Assembly (NCBI GenBank): GCA_013365365.1
Contig: JABVXU010000529.1
Span: forward strand, 1 to 36,980
Origin: Cruorifilaria tuberocauda
Taxonomy: Eukaryota > Nematoda > Chromadorea > Rhabditida > Onchocercidae
Direction: 5' to 3'
Length of the DNA: 36,980 nt
Shown here: positions 23,701 to 33,403 of the stretch, in pieces
Position numbering within the stretch: the stretch's first letter is position 1
How the letters are laid out: each line of letters begins with the position of its first letter
Made by a program: the position numbers and the translations under genes
The notes under the pieces: generated by a model
Told to the model about the DNA's origin: nothing
What the model saw: only the letters and a program-made list of their open reading frames with translations
The model's database searches: none

Positions 23701-26251
23701 TATACTTTCTGAAAGCTTCAACAATAAATCCTATTAAATGTGCTTGGATTATTTGTTACTGTTATAGTTTTTATAATATATTTGAAGGCGTACAGTAACA
23801 GTACCGGTGGAATATGGCTCAAAATATCCATTTGAAAATACCCGAATGTTTAAATTACGATTATCGAGCTGTAAGTTATACAATAATACAATAATAAATC
23901 TAACAAAACGACATTTAGAATAAATCATTCATAATTTTTTTCTTAATTAGGAAAAATTAGAAAAAAAGTTAAGAGTCATACGATCATTTATTAAAACATC
24001 GAAATTTAATTTATTGATTAAATTAATAAAATTATTTCGCAGAAATTTTTTAGATGTAATATCAAGTATTGTCTTCCTTATTTACAATAATTTAGTTTTT
24101 CTTGTAAGTTAACATAAATGAATTGAATTGTTTATATCGATTGTGCTATCATATATCATGCTTTATCTCATACAATTATAGAAAAGAAAAATTATTTCTT
24201 ATTTCTATAAAATTAAGACTATATCATCAGTGATAATGAATTGGATAGATAATTTCAAGAGCGTTTATGATTACATTGAGACAAATTTCAGCTCAATCCA
24301 TTCATCTAAATGTTAACTTTCATTTTACAGATAAATATCCGATTGAAGATATCGTCTATTTATGGGCAAATTCACCGCCAACTGTGTTACCGGTTGAAGT
24401 ATCACAAGAGTTGCTAAATGGTTTTTATGAATTTAAAGAAGCGGTAGCTGAAGATTGTGCTGGAAATTATACAATCGGTTGGCTTTTCTAAAGTTTTCAC
24501 AAATCTATTTTGTTTGCTTTTTCTTTTCCCTACAATTTTGCTAGAGTTTACTTTAAAAGTTAACTGATCTTCCGAATTCATTTAATTTTACAAAAATGAA
24601 CAATTTTTAAAGAATTCTTATACATTTAAAGCTTTTTTCAACAGGATATAACTTCAGAAAAAAGTTACGTGTGCATTCACGTATTTGAAGAAAGAACCTA
24701 AGAACAATTAAGAACATTCTAGAACATTTAGAGCAAATTTCGAAAACAATGAACAACACTAATTATTAACAGATTTAATTATTTTAATATAACCATGAGA
24801 ACATTATTTAATTTATCAATATCTTTTATTCCTTCTTTCTTCAAATACGTGAATGCACACCTTAGACGTGTGTACTCACGTATTTAAAAAGAGAAAGTGA
24901 GATTACTCCGTAACCAGTTTGATGATTAAATACAAAGCTTTTTATTTCTTGTTTAAAATAATAAGAACAGAAGAATGAGTGATAGAAATTGGCAAAAATA
25001 TCGGTCAGATGAAAGTTACGAGTCTTTTTTAGGTATATTTTCTTGTATCGATGTTCTCATAACATTTACCGGTGCTTCATCCGAAGCATTCTGGCGTATT
25101 TTTATCCCATCAATACTTTTGGTAAGCGTTATGAATCAAATTAATTAAACTAACAATTGAAATTTTCAATTCGGAAATTTGAATCATCTATTATTACTTC
25201 TGAAATAATCATTATAGCTTAGTGAATAATTTATAAAAGTATTTTATGTGAAATCATTTAAATAAATGTTGAAGTGATTGAAGTAATTACAGTTGTTTTT
25301 TTTTTTGAAAATTATTCTTACAGATATTAGCATCATGGCTTCATTTTTGGGTTCATGGTTCATGGTCAGTTCCACGAACAATTAGTGCGGCAGTGCCATT
25401 CTTCATCTTTGCTACCATTTTGGTTAATTTCAATTAACTACTAGCTATCATTTTTGATTTTTACGAAGAATGTTATCATAACTGTAAATAATAATTGCAA
25501 CAAACATTTATCAAAATTTAATTTCTGAGATTATATCTCTAAATTGATAACTGTGATAAAAAATTTAGTTGAAAATGATAAGTATTCAGTGAGTTTTTAT
25601 TATTGAATTTAATAAAACCGGATAGATTATCTTTTAATTACTTCAGAAATTTATTTTCCTTTTTCATTCTAGATATTCTATCCGCAGCCCAATCTTTCAA
25701 CATATGGTGTTAGTAGCTTACAAATATGGCTTCTCTTCTGTCTTTTTTTGACATTCGCATCATTGGTTGAATATTTCATCGTTATTTGTTGTGGAATCAG
25801 AAGGACCATTCGATTCAGAAATGGAAAAGTAATGAAAGACGATGAATCACCTCTTACTGTTACTAGAGAAGTAAGTCTCTATTCTATTATCAGCTTATCA
25901 ATTTGCATTATAAAAAAATTAACAATAGTTATGAAAATTTTCAATCTCTATTAAAAAATCTTTATTCCAAATATATTTTACTAAATTATTTTGGAAAATG
26001 AATTAATTTTTTCTTTTTAGCTAGTTGCAAAAAAACAAAAAAACAATTGGAAAATTATAACAATTAGTGAAGATGATGAATTATATTAATATTTCATGAT
26101 AATTTAAAATTTTCAGACCGTTGAAGTTGCATATGATACGAAATGCGCTAATTTCAAGCATAATCATGGCATTGATCTTATTTCACGCTTACTCTTTCCA
26201 ATTGTTTTTCTTATCTTCTTCATTATTTTTGTCGTTTTTTATTTGATTTAA
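17761..26251 (+). CDS. Pentameric ligand-gated ion channel subunit lacking Cys-loop cysteines
   Basis: Subunit of the Cys-loop receptor superfamily, expected at the plasma membrane. Exons: 17761-17813, 21894-22024, 22073-22149, 22246-22454, 23788-23870, 24331-24477, 25033-25121, 25324-25422, 25673-25870, 26117-26251; 406 aa. Residues 1-27 look like a signal peptide. Extracellular marks: ILSEYDPQTRPPV, LRQQWEDGRLVY, HIWIPDTYFSN (122-132) and YPFENTRMFKLRL (170-182). Cys227 and Cys238 are spaced like the loop-C disulfide of GluCl/glycine-type receptors. Membrane segments: M1 about 252-273, M2 about 280-300 (SVPRTISAAVPFFIF), M3 about 312-335, M4 about 383-405. The M3-M4 loop is only about 45 aa. 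The positions of both Cys-loop cysteines (near 163-164 and 178) are Pro/Val and Phe. The exon 4 to 5 junction (AT|GTTACT, gaag|G) is the least certain. Exact ligand and ion selectivity cannot be told; the overall look is of an invertebrate anion-channel branch. Confidence 0.9.
17814..21893 (+). other. 4.1-kb first intron of the channel gene, nothing recognised
   Basis: Opens GTAAAT and closes ttcttgcag, joining the signal-peptide exon to exon 2. The interior is AT-rich; no other exon, RNA gene or mobile element could be supported. Frames at 19015-19200 (plus) and 20983-21306 (minus) have no family features. Confidence 0.6.
23257..23309. repeat. Two adjacent perfect hairpins in channel intron 4
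   Basis: tatccgga at 23257-23264 pairs with tccggata at 23272-23279 across 7 bases. Immediately after, aaatttcaatatt at 23280-23292 pairs with aatattgaaattt at 23297-23309 across a 4-base loop. Both stems are perfect. They lie in the 1.3-kb intron between exons 4 and 5. Function unknown. Confidence 0.8.
24666..24893. repeat. Three-copy inverted/direct repeat in channel intron 6
   Basis: Copy 1 at 24669-24696 (gtgtgcattcacgtatttga, then agaaagaa) is the perfect reverse complement of copy 2 at 24833-24860. A third, slightly changed direct copy lies at 24866-24893 (acgtgtgtactcacgtattt). Copies 2 and 3 are only about five bases apart and would form a hairpin with a stem of about 18-20 pairs. 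Confidence 0.8.
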
Positions 26252-26918
26252 CTGATTACCATGCATTAGTCTTCTTATCTTTTCCATTTTTTGTATCAAG
26301 CATACAGTAAAAGTTGTAAATTCAAGGAACAATATATCATCATATTATCACTGTCATGCTATTATTAAAATATAAGGATGAAAAATCCAATCATTTAATT
26401 TAACTTTCATGATTTGCTTTAAAAAAGCATTTATGCATATATAATTACTGAAATATACTATGCAATGTTATATGATTTTGCTTCATTCAATAATTAATTA
26501 TTAATCCTGCGATTTTTGATTTAAATATTCAAAAGCATATCACAATATATTTGGAAAATAAATTTAAAAAAAAGAAAAATTAGCTTAAATTAATGAAAGA
26601 TTACTGCAAAATTAGTTATTACTAAGAAAAAAAAAATGAAAATGCATTGAATATAATGAAATCATATAAAAGCTTACGATCGTTTTAATTTTCTAACGAA
26701 TTTATCATCGAATTAGAATTTATTGATTTTTTCTTTACAATAGCATCATTCAATTTTGTTCAAAAATTGATTTAATCTTATCTGATAAAAACAATATTTG
26801 AAAAAAATTCAATTTTCGTTTCCTTCATTCATTACTAACTTTTCATTAATAACTTCGAGTATGGGAAGTGAAGAAGAATAGATCAATAGAAAAATTGTTT
26901 TCTATTTCCCGAGTTTTT
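26252..26918. other. Spacer between the channel gene and the GalNAc-transferase pseudogene
   Basis: Holds the 3' end of the channel gene, which ends at TAA 26249-26251 after the M4 segment, and then AT-rich non-coding DNA. The neighbouring unit on the other strand ends at 26919, so the two are tail to tail. Confidence 0.5.
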
Positions 26919-27150
26919 TTAGTGCCAATCAGATGATGGCTTACCTACATCAACATATAAGTAATAATACAAAGGACGTTGAATCACCTGATATTGACAA
27001 TGATAATTCAAACAATGATTGGTAAAAACGATGGTGAATGATGATAAATCTGTTGAGTAAAATAGTAAAGCTTTATATTTTAATATATCTTTAACTTAGC
27101 TTAACCTATATTTTAGACTCCATAGAATATTTTGAAGGAATTTTACTTTT

Positions 27151-27204
27151 GGGTCATTTCTATACATTTTTACGCTTCGGTCATTTCTGTACACTTTTAC
27201 GCAA
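27151..27204. repeat. 27-bp tandem duplication
   Basis: gggtcatttctatacatttt tacgctt (27151-27177) is followed by a near copy starting cggtcatttctgtacac (27178-27204). It lies within the pseudogene where two exons are missing. Confidence 0.75.
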
Positions 27205-27791
27205 ATTGATATAAAATATGATAAAATGATTTAAAAATTGTGAAATTTACATTACGCCTAAGTTTTCATCCATTTTTTTAACCTAAATTAGCCTAAATAA
27301 GGATTTTTGGCTTCCAGAAAGTTTATCGTATAACACATATCTTAATAATTCTCCATGACATTTCATCCCATCGCATACGAACATGTGAAGCTCAACTATT
27401 TGCAATTTTTTCCCTAAGGGTTAAAGTTCGGATGATTTAATTTCAGTTTTTACTAGCACATGCTAACAATTAATTTACATCAAATTCATTAAACCTTAAA
27501 TAGTTGTAAGCCTTTATAATTATTTGCTAAATTTCCTTAATTATTCAATTTTTTCTTTCCCTAAATGTTGAAGGTCAAAAGTTCAAATTTATTCAATTAC
27601 TTCTCCGCTGAAACATTACGAACATTAATTGGCTATTAGAATCTCTTCTTTTTGTATGCCGTAACATTAAATATCGTCCAATAGAAGATCCGGTCTTTCA
27701 ATTGTCATATTCGATTTTAAAATACTTATTCCTAAATGATTTCAAGTTTTATTTTTATTCTTTACAAATACCCAGTTTAATATTTTCAAAT

Positions 27792-27814
27792 TATATATAT
27801 ATATATATATATAT
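27792..27814. repeat. (AT)n microsatellite
   Basis: About eleven AT repeats in the intronic part of the pseudogene. Confidence 0.9.
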
Positions 27815-28861
27815 GATATACTAAAAGACTTATAATGGAGTAAGTTTAGCCTAAAAAAATTTCGACGTAATTTTTATTTAATAATAAATAGGAAAACACG
27901 TAATCTCACGTGTGTGATTTTTTTCCGTATTTTATTAAACAGCAAATTTCTTTTGTATTCTTCTGCTTAATGAAATGCTAACCCATATCATCATCTTCAC
28001 CACCCCCAACCCCAAAATTCATTGGAAAAACCATTGACAACATGAAAATGATTCATGCTAATTGCAAGTACACCACCAACTATCTCAGCATACATTAATC
28101 TCTAATTAAAAAGTTAATTAATTACTAATATACTGATTACTCCTTTGATATGTCACAATTATATCTCGGATACTCAAGTTGATAATGATTGATTAAGAAA
28201 TCTTACCACAAAAAGATAAAGCATATAAATTACGTTTAATTTAAAGTTAAAGTCTTAGTTTAAAATTAACTTAAAAGTTTAGTTTAAAATTTTTTAAATT
28301 TGAATAGAACTCATATAAGGTTGTTTTGATAATTTGTGTTTAGTTTTAAAAAAATTTACTTAGATTTAAAAATAACTCATGTCAGTATATTGCAAAAATT
28401 CAAAATCTTAATGCAAATTTTAATTTTAAAATATTTAAAGATTTAAACTTGAACTAATAAGAGTAATTTTCAAGCATTATAAACAATAAAATCTTAAAAT
28501 ATTCACAAGACTTTGTTGTTTTTGAAGATAAAACTTTTACTCTCATTTATAATTAATTGGTAGTAAATTCAATATTGTAAAACTATGGATGGATGATAAT
28601 GCTTAACAGTTTATTTTAAATCATTTCAGATGGAGTAGATCTATTTTAGAAAGCTAACCGATAACCTGAAGTATTTACATAAGCCCCGATATGTCGCGGT
28701 GTATCTCGACAACCGTGATTGATACGATCATCTGTTGGAAACATATCAACATCATGAAATATTACACAATCTACTTTTAGTTTTTCCGCAAAGCAAAATT
28801 CTGCATTCATTAGTTTTCCTTTGTTGAACAGTTCATTTCCGTACTATAAAAAATGAAATCT

Positions 28862-28990
28862 ATTTGAATGGAACTGTATTAAAGAATTACGATAGACCTG
28901 TATAATTTGAAAGAAACTGTATTAAAGAGCTACGAAAGGCCTGTATAAAGATATTTGAAAGGAACTACAAGAAGTACCATAGGTCTGTAA
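28862..28990. repeat. Three tandem copies of a ~42-bp unit
   Basis: Units start atttgaatggaactgtatt (28862), atttgaaagaaactgtatt (28906) and atttgaaaggaactac (28952), each with a later acctgtat/gcctgtat/ggtctgta element. They sit in the intron just upstream, in reading sense, of the DVD-motif exon of the pseudogene. Confidence 0.75.
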
Positions 28991-29303
28991 CTATAGCTTT
29001 CCGTACTGGGGATACAGTTCAAATTACAAAACCTGATCTATTCCTGTCTTTAGCGATTGTTGAATGAAGTTGAGGAAGAGAATGAAGTTGTTTAAGAGAA
29101 GTTAAATACGTTTGTAAAATTCTTTGAGCTAACTTTTTTGCACTTTTTTGCACTCGTTTTCTTTTGTTTCTTGATTAATCAATAAATGTGAGAGGCAAGC
29201 ATAATTTAGCAAAATAAAGTTAATTAATGACTTAACAAATTTTTAAGTTATAACCGAAGAATGAATAGAACTTCAATACTTGTTCAGTAACGATGAATCG
29301 AAA

Positions 29304-29523
29304 ATCATTATGAATATCGTGAAAAGTTTTTGATTTTTTTTTTGTTATTTTGTTTCATGCATTTGGACGTATTAATGTTTCAATTATTGAATTTTAAAAA
29401 TATGATAATAACGTTTATGATGTTTTACAGATAGCAATAATAATTCCGTTTCGTGATCAACAATCACAATTAGCACGATTGCTTGATAGCTTATTTCGGA
29501 TGCTCAGACATCAAAATCTTGAT
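29304..29523. other. 220-bp micro-inversion splitting two exons
   Basis: The 5' 93 bases of one GalNAc-transferase exon, with acceptor ttttacag, lie on the plus strand at 29431-29523, while its last 24 bases lie on the minus strand at 29303-29280. Flipping 29304-29523 joins them into an exon of exactly 117 nt (39 codons), the same length as in the intact gene. It also rejoins the preceding exon (29597-29524) to 29304-29318 in phase. The segment begins ATC and ends GAT, so the breakpoints carry 3-base inverted microhomology. Confidence 0.85.
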
Positions 29524-30857
29524 ATATGAATGTCGCCGAGCTATCTCTAGCTCTTTGAGATTTGTTATCAGTAAGGCATCCATTGATATTAATCCAGCTA
29601 GAAGAGTGATTATGGTTGACAAGAAATTTCTTTATTTTAATTTTATTTTTAAATGTTTATTTTTTACAGCAAAATCCTTCAAATTGCCAAAATTATTTAC
29701 AATGAGTTATGAAAATTGTAGGAATTTATCATGATGTAAGGTTGCTAGCTATCTAATCATATGATATAATTTTTCATTAAGATCCAAAAAGGTAAAGGTA
29801 TGTAAAAACTTTTATCTTTAAGTTATCGCTTCATTTTTTGTAATTGAAGTAGAAAGTTATATAACAAAAATTAGTAATTCCATTGAAAGTAGGACAAAAA
29901 TTTGAAATATTCATATGATGATCCTGATTAAATTGATCAGTAAGAAGACGTGATATTGGTGATTCACGAATGATAAGTGATAATAAGGAAAGTTTTGAGA
30001 TGTTCCACTTCTTCAGTTCCGTTGTTGAAGTGCTGTAAAAATTATTAGAAATCATTTTATCGTTGTATTATTAGAAAAAGCTTATGAAATTAGGTAAAAA
30101 ATTCCTGCTTCATATATGACAGATTTTAGGAAATTTTTTAAATTATAAATTTGTTAAATTTTATAATTTTAAATTAAAAACTTTTTACTCGAAAAAAATA
30201 TTCATGCTCTTTGCATTTCTAATTTTGAAGCAAATTAATTAATGCCTTAAGGTAAGTATTCCCTAAAAATCGACAATGCTTGATCGTCCAATTTAGTTTC
30301 AAGCGATTTCGTAGCTTCATTATTTATTTTTTTCTCTTTCGGAGATACCTTGTAATTAGCACTTTTTACTTTGCTAAAAGGGTTCATTTAATTTATCCTT
30401 TGCATGAATATCAGAAATTCAATTTCTATTTTGGAAATTTCTTAGTATTTCTTCTTTAAACATCAGGTTTATTGACCAAGAAGGAAAAATGAATAAAATT
30501 AAAATATAATGCGTGAACTCTGAACTTTGAGTGTTAGAAATACGATTATTTCGATATTCCCTATCATTATTTCTAATCAACAGATTGAAATTCTTTAATC
30601 TTTTTTTTCGTCCAGATTACTGTTATTCTTTACAATAACTCTTACTTATTACAAATAATACCAATAATATAAACTGATATCAAATATCATCTATCATTTT
30701 ACTTTTGATTATTTCAATCAAATTAAGAAGAGAAAAAATTTGATTGAATTAAAAAAATGAATTCAGTTTGAAATTTTAATTACAAAACATACGTTTGCTT
30801 GTTATCAAAATAAATAAGGAATAATGTATAACAGCCAAACACAATTACAGCTAACAT

Positions 30858-31100
30858 ATTTTTTCGACGATAGCAACACCGTTTAGGTAGATGGAAATTG
30901 TATTCGCATTTTCATGTGTAAATAAAATTTATTTATCAATTAAAATATCAAAATCTCGAAGTAAGAAAAGAAAAATGAAAATTTGCATAAAATTTAACAT
31001 ATTATAAAAAGCTAATACGATTAAAATTCTTTTTGTATTTAATGAAATGAAAGAAAAACCTAAGTTTTATAGTTTTATTATGTATTAACCTGCAAACATC
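30858..31100. other. Spacer upstream of the pseudogene
   Basis: AT-rich. It may hold the former promoter or an additional 5' exon of the pseudogene; nothing else seen. Confidence 0.4.
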
Positions 31101-31103
31101 AAC

Positions 31104-33100
31104 TTGCAATGTTACATTAATAAAACATTCAAAACTTTTCATGCTTATAAGAATCATAACCAACAAGTCTCGAGTGCAATGCAATGCGGAACAAAAATTG
31201 GAATAATATCACCAAAACGTAAAAAACAAAACGAAAAAAAACCCAACTCCTATAAAATGAGCCATCATATTAAAGACTATGAGAATGGAATCAAGCAGAA
31301 ATGCACAGTGATCACAGGAAAGAAGAGGACGTTTTTTTTTCACTGGTATAAATATTCTTTTACTGGAAAGAAATTAACTTTCAAAGTTTTCAGTCAATTA
31401 TTATCAATCTGCAGAAGATAAAGAGAACTTTTCAACTAATAATTATCATTATGAACCTGAAACGACTAATTCAGTTTTGGCAGAGATGAGGCAATATGCT
31501 AAACCTGAGTTTATTTCTGAATGTCTTCGGAAATTGAGCCTTTGATAAAACATGAACAATTTGAAAAAAGAATGATGGATATTGTCATGCCAAATAATTA
31601 TATCGTTGCTCTGAAATTTAATAATGAAAAATCAAAGTGAAACTATAAGGAATCAATCAACAAATCTACATTCTGCATGTGCAGAATTCGCAACTTTTTA
31701 CGACTATAATTTTCCTAGGAATAACTTTCGAATATGCTTTTTTTTAAAGATGAAAAAATACAGTAGGTAGAACAACAGCAAAGCAGCAAAAATTAAGAGA
31801 TGAAAGATGAAGGAATACTTCTGTGCGCTAAATTTAATTTCTTCATTCATGATGCTAAACAACGTACGAGGTACATAAAATAGGAAGTTTTTAAAATTGA
31901 CAGACTGAGAACTGAAAAATTGACAGATGTTGAAATTCTAACAGTAAGACTATACAGATTTTAAATATTAATACTGATAAAAAGAGAATAGGTAATACAG
32001 ATGCAAATAGTTTGTACTACATGGATAATAAAGGAACCGATATTTTATTTTATCACACCTTAGAATATCACCTGCTTTTTACATTATTGAATTTTATGAT
32101 GAATTATTAAACCTATTATTATGAAAAGAAAAAAACGGGGAAGATAAAATTCGACATTGGTAGATGGTTTGGTAGTGATAAACAGTACACAACCTCCTGA
32201 TTTTCAGGCAATATATGAAAGTGAATTATCGCAATGATAATGTAAACATACCGTCATCAACAATAGGAGCTTAGAGGATTTAGAGGAAAGCGAAGAGATG
32301 AATCACCACCTTTTCTGTAAAATATCTTTGAAGACACAGTAGTCATTTCATTGCCCTTAGATACTCAGTCTAGCAAGCCAAGATCGTTTGTGCAATGATA
32401 AAAATGAAAGATAAGTATTCCAAGACCGAAGAATGAACTGAAAAGATCTACAGATAAAGGCAATAATTATACACTTGAGATCAACATAAATTTGGAAGAA
32501 GTAAAATATCAAAAATAATATCATGGTGTTATAGGGTTCATGATAAACAACAAAATAAATGATCAAGATATTGATAACAAGAAAGAATGTTTCGCTGCCT
32601 GCGACAAAAACCAAACTCGATCATTAAAGTTTCAAGAAAAAAGGAGTTACAATATTAAGATGCTTCTTTTAATGTAATAAAAAATACATTTTCGTAGCTT
32701 AAGAGTGCGTTGGCTGATACTATTACGGTATCTAAAGCTAAACCTCTAGGAAAAAAAATTATATTACTGCATGTCGCAGAAGAAACGGAAAAACTAACTG
32801 TGAGACACCTGAAAGGACTAGCATTATGAGTGCGCAGAAATATTAAAGTTTGGTCATTCACATATCATACTAATAATATAATCGAGACACATATATGATT
32901 CCAGAGAGTCTTCATTTCTTTCACAAATATCAGTGAATTTAAGCAAACTATATACTTCGGAAATCATATGAAATCGTGTCACAAACATGCACAGTTGGAA
33001 AAAGTGCTCTCAAATAAAAGTAATCGTAATCGTGAATCGTTCAGAAAATGAAGTGTTGAAGTGATTTGACATTGCAGAGAAAATGTCCACAATTAGATAA
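31104..33100 (+). pseudogene. Unrecognised decayed coding sequence
   Basis: The plus strand reads as protein-like stretches in changing frames: 31104-31421 (SPKRKKQNEKKPNSYKMSHH); 31394-31545 (SAEDKENFSTNNYHYEPETT, then VLAEMRQYAKPEFISECLR); after a frame change 31530-31639 (EIEPLIKHEQFEKRMMDIVM, then PNNYIVALKF); about 31800-31960 (FFIHDAKQRTRYIK, then EVFKIDRLRTEKLTDVEIL); about 31975-32090 (NTDANSLYYMDNKGTDILF); and about 32695-32830 (ADTITVSKAKPLGKKI, LLHVAEETEKLTVRHL). Stops and shifts interrupt it and no intron borders are evident across joins, so a processed pseudogene or old element is possible. I do not recognise the family. It lies between the intact and broken GalNAc-transferase copies. 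Confidence 0.45.
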
Positions 33101-33403
33101 AAATATATGATAAAGACTTGAGTTGGATACTGACAAATTTAAATGACAAATAACAAGATACCCGTTTAGTAACTATTTTTTTCTCAAATTTAGAACTGCT
33201 TCGAAAAAAAGGAGGTAGTTAATCTATAGAGTTTAACAGAAATTTTATTGATTTTATTTCGCCTATTCGTTAGAAAATTGGCCCATCTTTAGATTTCTTT
33301 GAGCAAATGAGATTCTACATAAAATGAGCAGAATCGAGACTTTTCACACCACATAACTTTACGAAATGAGAAAATTTTTCGAATCGCAGAAAACCAGAAA
33401 CTT
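33101..33403. other. Short spacer downstream of bre-4
   Basis: AT-rich DNA following the bre-4 stop codon (33404-33406). No gene seen. Confidence 0.4.

Larger units (their letters stand above)
26919..30857 (-). pseudogene. Broken tandem copy of beta-1,4-GalNAc transferase
   Basis: Minus-strand paralogue of the intact gene at 33.4-36.3 kb, with introns kept, so it arose by DNA duplication. Exons recognised: 30857-30792 (membrane anchor MLAVIVFGCYTLFLIYF); 30032-29866 (shares TSTT and the ICP/FCP cysteine); 29597-29524 continuing at 29304-29318 (LLITNLKELE, lacking 12 codons including the PGGHWKPEDC part); 29431-29523 on the plus strand (IIIPFRDQQSQLARLLD) with its tail on the minus strand at 29303-29280 (FRFIVTEQ); 28843-28659 (185 nt, HDVDMF kept); 28099-27983 (117 nt against 116, one extra G in WGWGGEDDD); 26987-26919 (69 nt, LYVDVGKPSSDWH-stop). 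The two exons between 27,980 and 26,990 were not found. The inversion, frameshift and missing exons make it non-functional in this sequence, although several exons are still open, so decay is recent or partial. Confidence 0.85.

Noticed and set aside
27340..27400. Remnant of the missing pseudogene exon (HVKRKR-like HVRMRW)
   Set aside because: Only a few matching residues and an in-frame stop; similarity may be chance.
29483..29734. Plus-strand frame of 83 codons
   Set aside because: It opens at TTG and is antisense to, or out of frame with, the broken GalNAc-transferase exons that explain this stretch.
31800..32090. Resemblance of the decayed coding DNA to a BAH domain (DxNxLYYxD pattern)
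   Set aside because: Rests on one short motif across frameshifts; not strong enough to name a family.
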